Origin: CAG-791 sp963655255
GTDB lineage: Bacteria; Bacillota; Clostridia; Lachnospirales; Lachnospiraceae
Direction of reading: 5' to 3'
DNA length: 64,000 nucleotides
Assembly: GCA_963655255.1 (NCBI GenBank)
Contig: CAVKEB010000003.1
Coordinates: 81,809-145,808 of the forward strand
Shown: positions 44,904 to 53,566 of the stretch, piece by piece
Layout of the letters: every line of letters starts with the position of its first letter
How positions within the stretch are numbered: the stretch's first letter is position 1
Translations under genes and position numbers: made by a program
The notes under the pieces: generated by a model
What the model saw: the letters and a program-made list of their open reading frames with translations, nothing else
The model's database searches: none
Told to the model about the DNA's origin: nothing

Positions 44904-46508
44904 ATGTATCGTGTTCTGATTGCAGATGATGAAGGAATTGCGATTGATTCGCTGACCTTTCTTCTGGAGAAAAATTATCATGACCGCTGTGAGATCCGCT
45001 CCGCGAGATCCGGGCGGGCCGTCATTGAAATGGCGGAGAGCTTCCGCCCCGACATCGCCGTGATGGACATTCAGATGCCCGGCATCAACGGCATCGAGGC
45101 CATCCGGGAAATCCGGAAATTCAGTCCGTCGACCATTTTCCTTGTGGTCACCGCCTATGACAAATTCGACTATGCCAAGCAGGCCATTGATCTGAATGTC
45201 ATGACCTACCTGACCAAGCCTCTGGAGCGCGACGCCTTTCTGGATGCCATGAACAAGGCAATGTCCGAGATCGACCGCGCGCGGGAGCGCCGCCGCACAG
45301 ATCTTCGGAACTGGGAAAAACTGGAAACCGTCGTCCCGGTCATTGAGAGCGGCCTGATTTATTCCCTTCTCCTGCAGGATACCGAAACGGACAACATCGA
45401 CCGTTACCGGAATCTTCTGGACATCACCGAGGAGTACGGATACATCCTTCTGATCGAATGCGGTGACAGCGTTCAGCTGGACAATCCCATCGGAACCGGC
45501 ATCCGCATTCAGGAGTACTATTCGCGCATCCGCGAGATCATCAAGGAATACAACCATTCCGCCGTCATCGGACAGATCATGATGAACAAAATTCCGGTTT
45601 TCATTCCGCATGGCGGCAATGAACCGGACTACAATGAGCGCATCGGAACCATCGACCGCGTCCGCTTGATCATCTCCCAGCTGGAAGAGAAAACCGGCGT
45701 CTCCTTCCGCATCGGAATCGGTCATGTCAAACCGCTCCCGGAAATGCGGGTTTCCTATCAGGAGGCGCTCCGCAGTCTTTCTGCCGGCTCCGGGCCGGTC
45801 GCACATGCGGACGATCTTCCGGTCGCCTGCGAATACGAGGGCGACTATCCCATCGACATCGAAAATGCGATTTTTGACAATTTAAAGCGGGGGAACGCAG
45901 ACGCCACCACTGACGCCGCCGACCGCTTTTTTACCTGGATGGAGACGGAACATGCGGCGGAACATGAGGAGAGTGTCCGCATGAAAGCACTGGAATTCGT
46001 GCTCTGGGCGGAGCATATCAGCTACGAGGACGGCGGCATGGGAATCTACCGCTTCACGGACCGCGCCGATTATCTGAAGATCGCGACCACCTACGAGATC
46101 CCGTCCCTGCACGTCTGGTTCGTGACAAAGATCCGGGAAGCCGCCGAGAAAATCGCGTCCAAGACGCGCAACCGCGCGGACTCCCTTATCGGGCGCGCCC
46201 GCAGCTACATCGATTCTCACTACCAGAATGATATCTCTCTGGACGATGTCTCACGGGCCATCAACATCAGTCCGTACTACTTCAGCAAGCTGTTCAAGGA
46301 GGAATCCGGTGTCACCTTCATCGAGTACCTCACCAGCCTCCGGATCAGCCAGGCGAAAAAACTTCTGTCGGATCCGGACGTTTCCATCAAGGACATCGGA
46401 AGCGCCGTCGGCTATCAGGATCCCAACTACTTCAGCCGGATCTTCCGCCGGGCCGTCGGGCTGTCCCCGTCCGAATACCGGGCACAGAACGGCATCCATC
46501 CGTCATGA
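44904..46508 (+). CDS. YesN-type response regulator with AraC DNA-binding domain
   Basis: 534 residues. It has an N-terminal receiver (phospho-acceptor D55 in VMDIQMPG, conserved K about 106 in TKPL), a middle region of about 290 residues, and a C-terminal AraC-type double helix-turn-helix (DISLDDVSRAINISPYYFSKLFKEESG, IKDIGSAVGYQDPNYFSRIFRR). AAAGGA precedes the ATG. It lies 180 bp after the kinase, likely in the same operon. Likely targets are the divergent ChvE-like lipoprotein gene and the chvE-mmsAB operon. Confidence 0.93.
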   Translation: MYRVLIADDEGIAIDSLTFLLEKNYHDRCEIRSARSGRAVIEMAESFRPDIAVMDIQMPGINGIEAIREIRKFSPSTIFLVVTAYDKFDYAKQAIDLNVMTYLTKPLERDAFLDAMNKAMSEIDRARERRRTDLRNWEKLETVVPVIESGLIYSLLLQDTETDNIDRYRNLLDITEEYGYILLIECGDSVQLDNPIGTGIRIQEYYSRIREIIKEYNHSAVIGQIMMNKIPVFIPHGGNEPDYNERIGTIDRVRLIISQLEEKTGVSFRIGIGHVKPLPEMRVSYQEALRSLSAGSGPVAHADDLPVACEYEGDYPIDIENAIFDNLKRGNADATTDAADRFFTWMETEHAAEHEESVRMKALEFVLWAEHISYEDGGMGIYRFTDRADYLKIATTYEIPSLHVWFVTKIREAAEKIASKTRNRADSLIGRARSYIDSHYQNDISLDDVSRAINISPYYFSKLFKEESGVTFIEYLTSLRISQAKKLLSDPDVSIKDIGSAVGYQDPNYFSRIFRRAVGLSPSEYRAQNGIHPS

Positions 46509-46524
46509 CGCCGTTGCAGCAGAT

Positions 46525-49500
46525 TTACTCCTGTCCTGCCCCGCAGGACTCAATTTCCTCTGCAATCGTGTTCACCATTTTCTCAATCTGCAGCGGCTTG
46601 GCAAGATGCGCATTCATTCCTGCCGCAAGGCATTTCTTCGCATCCTCTTCAAACGCATTGGCCGTCATGGCGATGATCGGGATCGTTCCGGCATCCGGCC
46701 GTTTCAGAGCGCGGATCTCTCTGGTTGCCGTCAGTCCGTCCATCACCGGCATCATGACATCCATCAAAATGGCGTCAAAGGTTCCGGCCGGATTGCTGCG
46801 GAACAGATTCACTGCCTGCTGCCCGTCTCCCGCAATGGTCACGGTTGCCCCCTGATCTTTCAGAAGGACCTCCGCGATCTCTGCATTCAGGGCGTTGTCC
46901 TCCACAACAAGAAGCTTTCTTCCGCGGATCGTTTTCTCGGGCTTTTCGTTCTCCTTTTCCGGCAGCGGAGCCTTTGCCGGTGCGATTTCAAACGGAATCG
47001 TAACGACGAACGTCGATCCTTCCCCCACCTTGCTGGTAACGGAAATACTGCCCTTCATGGCATCCACCAGGCCCTTGACAATCGTCATTCCGAGCCCGGT
47101 TCCCTGATAAACGCTGCGGGCATCCTGCCGTTCCTGCGTGAACGGATCAAAGAGGTGCTGCAGAAATTCCTCGCTCATGCCGATTCCGGTATCGGAAATC
47201 GTCCAGCGGTACGTGCACATTCCATTCTTCTCACCAAGACAGTCCACGATGGTCGTAATGGTGCCGCCTGCGGGGGTGTACTTGATGCAGTTCCCGTAAA
47301 TGTTCAGGAAAATCTGACGCAGGTGCAGCGGGCTTCCGTAAATGTACGGATACGGGATCCGGGTTTTCCCTTTTTCGTAGTTCCATTTCAGTCCGGCCTC
47401 CGTTGCCCGCCCGATGATGATATACACAATATCGCGGGTCAGCTCTTCCAGACGGATATATTCATGCGTCAGCGTCATGCTGCCTTCTTCAATTTTGCTC
47501 ATCTGCAGCACATCATTGATCAGTGACAGCAGATGATTGGCCGAGACGCGCATTTTGTGATGATTTTCCAGGAGAAGCTCCCGATCGTCAAAGTGGTCTT
47601 CATCAATCTGCAGAAGACCGATGATGCCGTTGAGAGGAGTCCGGATATCATGGCTCATGCGGCTTAAGAACTCCGTTTTCGTCCTGCTGGCCGAACGCAT
47701 TTCATCCATCGCAGCCTGAATCCGGGCATGCTCCTGCTCATCCCGCGCATGCAGTCCGGACGTATCCTGCAAAAGAACAATGGCGCTTACGATCGGCATT
47801 TCACTCATGGTATCCTCATCGAACACCACCGTCCTTGTCATCAGCACCGTCTTCTGCACCCACCGGATGTTCCCGTTCTCTTCCTGCACGCAGTATTCCA
47901 CCGTCAGATGCTTCTCTCCCGAAGCGAAGCGCTTCAGAAGTGTTGCGGCATCCTCTGACAGCCGGTAGCTTCCCAGTGTTTCCTGCGTCACCTTTTTCAT
48001 GTATTCCCTGCAGTAATCCTGGTAAGGGCAGGGCAGCGGATAATCCATAAAAAGAGCTCTGCTCTCTTCTTCCTTCCCTTTCGGGACGATATTGCGCTCC
48101 AGAATTCCCTTCGTCAGATTGACTGTGTAAATGGTTCCTGCCATGTCCAGAAGCGCGTCCACGTAGCTGTCATTCTCCAGAATGGACTGCTTCAGCTGCT
48201 CATAGTACAGCGTCAGTGCTGCCTTGGCGTCGGTTTCCGCCCCACCGTTCTCGCGGATGGTCTCAAAGGCGAGAAGGAAATGATGAAGCCTTCCCTCCTC
48301 ATCCCAGTCCACCGGAATGACCGTCATCCTGCTGTAGGCACCCTTTCCATTCGCATCATACTGCAGTTCCACGGTATCCTCTGGGGAACGGAGCTTCTCC
48401 TGCAGCGATTCTCTCTGAAGGTTCTCCCGGATCCGCTTCCTGTCTTTCTCCGCCACCTGCTCCTCGGCAATCTGCTCTGCAGCGCTGGAATAGCTGCCGT
48501 CCGCAGCCAGAAAGAAGTCCTCCCGGCTGCGAATGGTCCGGTACGTATCCAGTCTGGCGTCGCAGTACAGACACGCCGAGAAATTTCTGCCGCACCGGTT
48601 CACCAGCTTCAGCAGACGGAAATCCAGCCGTTTCTCTTCCGCCGCTTCCTCGCGCTTGACATGGTTCTTGTTAATGTACATGCTCTTGTCCGCAAGGCTG
48701 AACAGCTCCTGCATCGTGCAGCCGGGATTCTCTGACGCAAGAGCATAGCCCGCAGCGTAGCTCAACGGCGTGTCCGGGTGACTTTCGGATTCCTCCGCCA
48801 TTTTCTTCTTCACATCCGCAAGGCACTGCTGCATGGCTTCCCGGTTCATTCCATGTGTCACCGCGATGAATTCATCACCGCCGTTTCGACCCACAAACTG
48901 TTCGGTCGGGATCGATGCGCGCAGGCATACCGCAAAGCGCCGGATATATTCGTCACCGGCTTCATGTCCCATGCTGTTATTGACGCGGCGAAGGTTATTC
49001 AGATCGAAGCTGCAGACTCCGGTATCCTCCGGGACGGTTTCGGTGCTTTCCAGAAGCTCTCCGCATTTGTTCTTGTTGGGAAGCCCGGTCGCACTGTCCA
49101 GATAGACTCTGCTCTGCAGCGCGCGGTTCATTGCCGCATAGCGCAGAGCCTTCACGAATTCATATCCGATCAGGATCATCAGCGCAATGATATCTGCGGT
49201 AATGTACTTCTCCAGCACTTCCAGGGAAGATGCCTTCTTCTGGGAATATGCCTCCGCAAGGTTTGTTGCTTCATCGCAGATCACAAAAAAATGTTCGCTG
49301 ACAGGGATGATTTCCGTGCCTGCGCTGCCCTTCTCACGGACGCGAAGGATTTCCTTTTTCAGCACGGCAAAATAGTCTTCCAACTCCTGCATTTTGTCCT
49401 GAAAAGCTTCGTCATTCAGCCGGACAAGATTCAGCTCTTCATTTCCGTTCCGCAGCCCATCGATAAAGGAATCGATATCCTGAATCATCCCGTCTTCCTG

Positions 49501-49710
49501 CTGCCCGGAGATCTCCAGCTTCACAATTCTCTGCGTCTTTCCACGCACAAGACCCGCGTAGTTGACTACGCGGGCAGTACCCTGAATTCCGGAAACCAGA
49601 ATCATCATCACGATAATCAGAATCACCAGAATCACCGCAAGACCGGCGATGCAGGCCTGAACGGCTCCGGAGCTTTTGGTCTTCTGTGTGTTTTTCCTGC
49701 TGCCAGACAT
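46525..49710 (-). CDS. Hybrid histidine kinase with an intact GGDEF domain and C-terminal receiver
   Basis: 1061 residues. Domain order: membrane helix (about 19-42), extracellular helical sensor (about 45-175), second membrane helix, GGDEF domain (about 200-355, signature GGDEF at 277-281 fully conserved, with SFDLNNLRRVNNSMGHEAGDEY), PAS-like regions (about 365-660), HisKA with H687 in MSHDIRTPLNG, HATPase_c (about 800-905) and receiver with D984 in LMDVMMP. Diguanylate cyclase activity appears possible, joined with phosphotransfer in one chain. It has no output domain or Hpt. ATG 49710 has GGGAGG upstream. It is convergent with the YesN gene (16 bp gap). Confidence 0.9.
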   Translation of the reverse strand: MSGSRKNTQKTKSSGAVQACIAGLAVILVILIIVMMILVSGIQGTARVVNYAGLVRGKTQRIVKLEISGQQEDGMIQDIDSFIDGLRNGNEELNLVRLNDEAFQDKMQELEDYFAVLKKEILRVREKGSAGTEIIPVSEHFFVICDEATNLAEAYSQKKASSLEVLEKYITADIIALMILIGYEFVKALRYAAMNRALQSRVYLDSATGLPNKNKCGELLESTETVPEDTGVCSFDLNNLRRVNNSMGHEAGDEYIRRFAVCLRASIPTEQFVGRNGGDEFIAVTHGMNREAMQQCLADVKKKMAEESESHPDTPLSYAAGYALASENPGCTMQELFSLADKSMYINKNHVKREEAAEEKRLDFRLLKLVNRCGRNFSACLYCDARLDTYRTIRSREDFFLAADGSYSSAAEQIAEEQVAEKDRKRIRENLQRESLQEKLRSPEDTVELQYDANGKGAYSRMTVIPVDWDEEGRLHHFLLAFETIRENGGAETDAKAALTLYYEQLKQSILENDSYVDALLDMAGTIYTVNLTKGILERNIVPKGKEEESRALFMDYPLPCPYQDYCREYMKKVTQETLGSYRLSEDAATLLKRFASGEKHLTVEYCVQEENGNIRWVQKTVLMTRTVVFDEDTMSEMPIVSAIVLLQDTSGLHARDEQEHARIQAAMDEMRSASRTKTEFLSRMSHDIRTPLNGIIGLLQIDEDHFDDRELLLENHHKMRVSANHLLSLINDVLQMSKIEEGSMTLTHEYIRLEELTRDIVYIIIGRATEAGLKWNYEKGKTRIPYPYIYGSPLHLRQIFLNIYGNCIKYTPAGGTITTIVDCLGEKNGMCTYRWTISDTGIGMSEEFLQHLFDPFTQERQDARSVYQGTGLGMTIVKGLVDAMKGSISVTSKVGEGSTFVVTIPFEIAPAKAPLPEKENEKPEKTIRGRKLLVVEDNALNAEIAEVLLKDQGATVTIAGDGQQAVNLFRSNPAGTFDAILMDVMMPVMDGLTATREIRALKRPDAGTIPIIAMTANAFEEDAKKCLAAGMNAHLAKPLQIEKMVNTIAEEIESCGAGQE

Positions 49711-49906
49711 AAATATCCTCCCGTATCGGCGCAGTTTGCTGGCATTGCCCGCGCCGTATTAAAAGCACTTAAATCATACTATTTCATGTTCCATCTGAAA
49801 AGCATCAACGCCGCACATTCGACAGTCCGTCAATGGTCAATGCGATCTCCGTGCGTAATTGATCCCATAGTCCATTTTTCCACAATGACCTGCAGACTTC
49901 ACGACA

Positions 49907-50506
49907 TCATTTCTTTTTCTGAAACTTGCGTTCCTCTTCTCCGTGAAGGATTCTCGCGATTCCGCGGTAATGCCGACTGATCATCACAAGCTCACAAAGA
50001 ACGATGAAAACAGCGCCTTCCGTGCCAAGCTTCCAAATCGCAAAGGGAAGCGCAATCGCCGGAATCAGCACTGCGCCCAACGGAAGATACCCGGTGAGAA
50101 TGGTCACTATCCCGCCCAGAATGCAGGAAACCGATCCCCAGAACGGCATCAGCAAAATCAGCCAGGCGCAGGTCACCGTGACTCCTTTTCCGCCCTTTCC
50201 TCTGGTCCAGAACGGGAAATTATGACCGAGAATGCAGCCGAATCCGGACCAGTAAAGGGCTTCCCTCCCCAGCTCTTTCCCGAACAGGGCAAAGGCCAGA
50301 GCCATCCCCAGCACGGTTTTCAGAATATCTCCGAGCAAAACCAGGATCCCTTCCCTTTTGCCGATGTTCGCCATCACATTGGCCATTCCCGGATTTCCGG
50401 TTCCGATGCTCCAGATGCTCTTCCCTGTCTTTCTTCTCGCAACGATGGCCGCCGTCAGAACACAGCCGGCCAGATAACCGATCAAAAGAGCCATTGCTCG
50501 TATCAT
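49907..50506 (-). CDS. plsY: Glycerol-3-phosphate acyltransferase PlsY
   Basis: 199 residues with five predicted membrane helices. PlsY motifs are present: SIGTGNPGMANVMANIG, then GHNFPFWTRGKGGKGV, then a late GAVFIVLCEL region. It transfers acyl from acyl-phosphate to glycerol-3-phosphate, the first step of phospholipid synthesis. ATG 50506 follows the radical SAM stop by 25 bp with GGGAG about 11 bases upstream; GTG 50524 is possible. Sequence is somewhat divergent (SIGTGNPG rather than GSGNPGA), so a second PlsY elsewhere is possible. Confidence 0.85.
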   Translation of the reverse strand: MIRAMALLIGYLAGCVLTAAIVARRKTGKSIWSIGTGNPGMANVMANIGKREGILVLLGDILKTVLGMALAFALFGKELGREALYWSGFGCILGHNFPFWTRGKGGKGVTVTCAWLILLMPFWGSVSCILGGIVTILTGYLPLGAVLIPAIALPFAIWKLGTEGAVFIVLCELVMISRHYRGIARILHGEEERKFQKKK

Positions 50507-50531
50507 GATGCGTTTCTCTCCCACTCGTCCA

Positions 50532-51455
50532 TCAATCTGTCATGATTTCATTTTCTTCCAATTTTCTGCGCAGAAGATTCATGACCCGCTTCTTATCTGT
50601 CACCCACTTCGGTGAGATCAACAGTTTCCTCGGTCCGTCTCCCGTCATCCTGTGAACGACCGTTCCCTCCGGCAGCAGCTTCAGGCAGTCCGCGACAAGA
50701 TCACAGTATTCCTCCATCGACATCTGCGGAACCGGAGACCTTTCATACTCTTCTGCCAGTTCGGAGCCTTTCAGAATGTTCAGCATCTGAAGCTTGATCC
50801 CATTCAGCTGAGGACGAAGAGTCCCCAGATACCGGACCGTTTCCAGCATATCTTCTCTGGATTCTCCGGGCAGGCCCAGAATAACATGGACGATCACCTC
50901 CAGTCCTGCTGCCTTTAATCTCTGATAACAGTCCGTGAAAGCAGCCGTCGGATATCCGCGATGGATTCTCTCCGCTGTGCTGTCATGAATGGTCTGCAGC
51001 CCCAGTTCCACCCAGACGGGCTTGATCTCATTCAGGCTCCGCAGCATGGCCAGCTTATCATTCTCAATACAATCCGGCCTCGTTCCCACGGAAAGGATCG
51101 CGATATCATCCCGCTGAATGACATGGCGGTAAAGATTATTCAGATAATCCGTATTCCCATAAGTATTGGTATAGGACTGGAAATAAGCAATGTACTTCCT
51201 CTCCGGGGCCGGTATGGATTTCGGAATCTTCCGGTCCACCATTGCTTTGGCTGCGGCGATCTGTACGTCAATGCTCTGAAGATCCGTCACTGCCTCTGCA
51301 AACTCCCCGGACCCGCCAGCCGAGCAGAACGTACACCCTCCCGTGCCGATTCTGCCGTCACGGTTCGGGCAGGTGCAGCCGGATTCCAGGGAAATTTTAT
51401 AAATCTTCTGTCCATACCGCTGCTTCAGATATTCCGATAATGTCAGGATCTTCAC
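50532..51455 (-). CDS. Radical SAM protein, TIGR01212/YhcC family
   Basis: 307 residues. It has a cysteine cluster CTCPNRDG...GGCTFCSAGG near the N-terminus for the [4Fe-4S] cluster, then VWVELGLQTIHDSTAERIHRGY and VHVILGLPGESREDM, typical of the TIGR01212 group. Function of the group is not established. The start is set at GTG 51455 (VKILTLSEYLKQRYGQ) because the family begins there with a GAGG upstream. The longer frame runs through a truncated yczE fragment. Likely co-transcribed with plsY. Confidence 0.85.
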   Translation of the reverse strand: MKILTLSEYLKQRYGQKIYKISLESGCTCPNRDGRIGTGGCTFCSAGGSGEFAEAVTDLQSIDVQIAAAKAMVDRKIPKSIPAPERKYIAYFQSYTNTYGNTDYLNNLYRHVIQRDDIAILSVGTRPDCIENDKLAMLRSLNEIKPVWVELGLQTIHDSTAERIHRGYPTAAFTDCYQRLKAAGLEVIVHVILGLPGESREDMLETVRYLGTLRPQLNGIKLQMLNILKGSELAEEYERSPVPQMSMEEYCDLVADCLKLLPEGTVVHRMTGDGPRKLLISPKWVTDKKRVMNLLRRKLEENEIMTD

Positions 51456-51492
51456 TGCTGCCTGCCTCTGTTCTCTCCTGCCGGTGCAGAGC

Positions 51493-51560
51493 CCTTCAGA
51501 ATGTTCGTATTCAAGTCCATTCCAAACGCCAGAAGCACCGGGCCAAGGATGTAAACCGCA
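51493..51560 (-). pseudogene. 5' fragment of a yczE-type membrane protein gene
   Basis: The minus strand reads IWIAVYILGPVLLAFGMDLN then TNILKG, closely matching RIAVYIFGLVVLAFGIDLNT of the intact gene at 52779-53411. Only about 27 codons remain, so it is a degenerate duplicate. The radical SAM frame reads through it out of phase. Confidence 0.8.
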
Positions 51561-51565
51561 ATCCA

Positions 51566-51594
51566 TATGTACAAACACCCCCACCAGCATCTGT
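51566..51594 (-). terminator. Terminator-like hairpin after higBA
   Basis: CCCCCACCA / TGGTGGGGG with about 8-base loop, followed on the minus strand by TGTTTGT. Lies about 120 bp after higA. The T tract is short. Confidence 0.55.
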
Positions 51595-51713
51595 TGGTGG
51601 GGGCTCCATATTTCAATAATTTCTATGACATTTTCATTCGTTTGTGCTGAATAATCAGAGCCATAATTCAAATGATACAAAATCAATGTACTTTCTTTTA
51701 AATAATGAAAGTT

Positions 51714-52010
51714 TCAAGCGTACTGCAATGTTTTGATCTGATCCAGATCCGCCTTCATCGTATGCTCAATATTCCGCACATCAATATCATCCTGAAGATT
51801 CAGGAAATACCGCGGCGATACACCAAAATACTTTCCAAGACGGACCGATGTATCAGCAGATACTCTGCGACGATCATGAAGAATATCCTGTATACGAGAT
51901 ACCGGAACATTAATATCCTTTGCCAGTTTATATGCGGAAATCCCCATCGGAAGCATAAACTCTTCCGATAATATCTCACTCATCTTCGGCGTTTCAATAT
52001 ATCCTGTCAT
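51714..52010 (-). CDS. higA: HigA-type antitoxin
   Basis: 98 residues, XRE helix-turn-helix (about 25-80: GISAYKLAKDINVPVSRIQDILHDRRRVSADTSVRLGKYFG). It is the antitoxin and autorepressor of a HigBA module, in the order toxin first then antitoxin, as usual for hig. ATG 52010 (MTGYIETPKMSEI) is chosen; the longer frame would start at TTG 52031 inside the toxin end. A degraded second higA piece lies about 420 bp upstream. Confidence 0.92.
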   Translation of the reverse strand: MTGYIETPKMSEILSEEFMLPMGISAYKLAKDINVPVSRIQDILHDRRRVSADTSVRLGKYFGVSPRYFLNLQDDIDVRNIEHTMKADLDQIKTLQYA

Positions 52011-52027
52011 ATGTTCACTCTCTTTCC

Positions 52028-52309
52028 TCAATGATAATCTACAATTTCTACGCGTGATGCATCTTTTCCTTCCCAGATAAAGCAGATGTGATACTGACTA
52101 TTAATCCGAATACTATATTGTCCCTTGCGATCTCCCTGTAACGTCTCCAAATGATTTGCTGGAGGAACACGCAAATCTTCAAGCATCTCTGCCGCATCGA
52201 TCATCATTAACTTGCGCAATGCCACGCGCTGAATTACCTGCGGCAGCTTCTTAGAAAACTCCTGTCGATACACTTTTTCTGTTTCCTTATCAGCGAAATC
52301 TTTTATCAT
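52028..52309 (-). CDS. higB: HigB/RelE-type toxin
   Basis: 93 residues with the RelE/ParE fold. Conserved segments are LPPANHLETL-like VPPANHLETLQGDRKGQYSIRIN and the end YHICFIWEGKDASRVEIVDYH. It is a ribosome-dependent mRNA endonuclease by family. It lies directly upstream of higA. Complete. Confidence 0.93.
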   Translation of the reverse strand: MIKDFADKETEKVYRQEFSKKLPQVIQRVALRKLMMIDAAEMLEDLRVPPANHLETLQGDRKGQYSIRINSQYHICFIWEGKDASRVEIVDYH

Positions 52310-52778
52310 GGTTTAACTATACCTGTTTTGCATGCATAGCACAATATGTTTTAATGCGAACTTTGCAAAAAAGTTACACTCCCCCTTACGGCTGTAAAAC
52401 GCTGAGAATAGTACTGTAGTTTTGCATTGTGTTAATGCCTTTCATAGATTTTTGAAAACTACCATTGATATCCTTTGCCAGTTTATATGCGGAAATCTCC
52501 ATCGGAAGCATAAACTCTTTCGAAATAATATTGTCAATTTTTCAAAAAACCATGCCTCCGTATTCACTCCCAAATAACCCATTTCTTGTATTGCTCCTGA
52601 CGACAAAATAGTATCAGACAGCTTGTCCTATAAAAATACCACCGTTTTCCTCCTGATCCATTCTCCATTCGGCTTCAATTGCGTCAAAAATAGAATCCAG
52701 CCGTCTGGCTCTTCGCTGATATTCCTTCCTTTTGGCACAGTTTCTCCCTCCCCGGTTTTAAATACTGGCGATAACAGA
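52310..52778. other. Region between higB and yczE with gene remnants
   Basis: 469 bp with no intact gene. 52411-52540 carries a degenerate higA copy (separate entry). About 52615-52730 on the minus strand reads a start-less frame ending RRARRLDSIFDAIEAEWRMD before stop, which I cannot name. The promoter of higBA must lie near 52310-52400. The rest shows nothing recognisable. Confidence 0.45.
52411..52540 (-). pseudogene. Degenerate higA fragment
   Basis: The minus strand reads SKEFMLPMEISAYKLAKDIN, against SEEFMLPMGISAYKLAKDIN of intact higA. About 50 bases are almost identical (52471-52525 vs 51917-51972). Homology ends there, and the frame runs to a stop after 30 unrelated codons. Evidence of an earlier duplication. 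Confidence 0.8.
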
Positions 52779-53411
52779 TTACCTCTGCGTCCATTCCAAG
52801 ATCTGCCGGACTCTGCCTTCCAGCAGGGCGATCACCCGCCCTGTCAGTATCATCGAAATGATGGTCCCCACGCCGATGCTCAGCGGACTTCCGATGAAAA
52901 GAAAACCAATCGCGAGCGAAACCGCAATGGAAACGCCATCCAGAATGTTCTTTCCGAACCCGAAGCCATGTCCGAGGGCAGTTCCGATGATGTTCGCCAG
53001 CCCATCTGCCGGATTCGGCACAATGTTTATCCCGACCGTCAGAGAAGCTCCGATGGCCGTTACAACAATTGCCAGCAAGAGGAGAACAATCCGCGCAATC
53101 AGTGACTCAGGGGTCCGCAGCACCTCATCGAAAATCTGCACCGCTGCGCTGGTGATAAATGCGCAGGGAATTTGCAGGAACTGATACAGCCGGAATTTTT
53201 TCTTCCGAATCCCCCACTGAATCAGAACCAGCAGCACGTAATAGGCAAAAATCACGCCGCCCAACAGCCAGCCTGTAATTGCTGAAATACTGTACGGGAC
53301 AGAAATAATCGGCGAAACTCCCAGAAGAGATTTCGTATTCAGGTCAATTCCAAACGCCAGAACCACCAGGCCGAAAATGTAAACCGCAATCCGTTTTTTG
53401 GTGAATTTCAA
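52779..53411 (-). CDS. YczE/YitT-like membrane protein
   Basis: 210 residues with about five membrane helices, YczE/DUF6198-type. It includes GVSPIISVPYSIS, a repeated glycine-rich ASLTVGINIVPNPADGLANI and GFGKNILDGVSIAVSLAIG. Function is unknown for the group. The start is a TTG at 53411 whose ribosome site, GTGAGG, is provided by the dispersed repeat core seven bases upstream. It follows guaA on the same strand but beyond a terminator. Confidence 0.85.
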   Translation of the reverse strand: MKFTKKRIAVYIFGLVVLAFGIDLNTKSLLGVSPIISVPYSISAITGWLLGGVIFAYYVLLVLIQWGIRKKKFRLYQFLQIPCAFITSAAVQIFDEVLRTPESLIARIVLLLLAIVVTAIGASLTVGINIVPNPADGLANIIGTALGHGFGFGKNILDGVSIAVSLAIGFLFIGSPLSIGVGTIISMILTGRVIALLEGRVRQILEWTQR

Positions 53412-53508
53412 TCTTATACCTCACTGAGGCAACCGGTGCGCCAGCACCGATGCTGCTGTTTGAACGTGACATATCGATGTCACGTTCAAACTCATACCTC
53501 TAAAATAT
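53412..53508 (-). repeat. Dispersed hairpin element upstream of yczE-type gene
   Basis: Perfect hairpin arms at 53458-53472 (plus strand GTTTGAACGTGACAT) and 53477-53491 around ATCG. A GC-rich imperfect hairpin follows (about 53430-53457), then the core GCCTCAGTGAGGTATAAG leading to TTG 53411. A second partial core (GAGGTATGAG) begins the element near 53508. Confidence 0.85.
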
Positions 53509-53520
53509 TTTGATTACATA

Positions 53521-53551
53521 GAAAACGAGAACCCACTTCTCATGTGGGTTC
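53521..53551 (-). terminator. Terminator of guaA
   Basis: Minus strand: GAACCCAC / GTGGGTTC with 7-base loop, followed by TCGTTTTCT. Lies 15 bp after the guaA stop. Confidence 0.8.
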
Positions 53552-53566
53552 CCGTTGTTTTACAGG

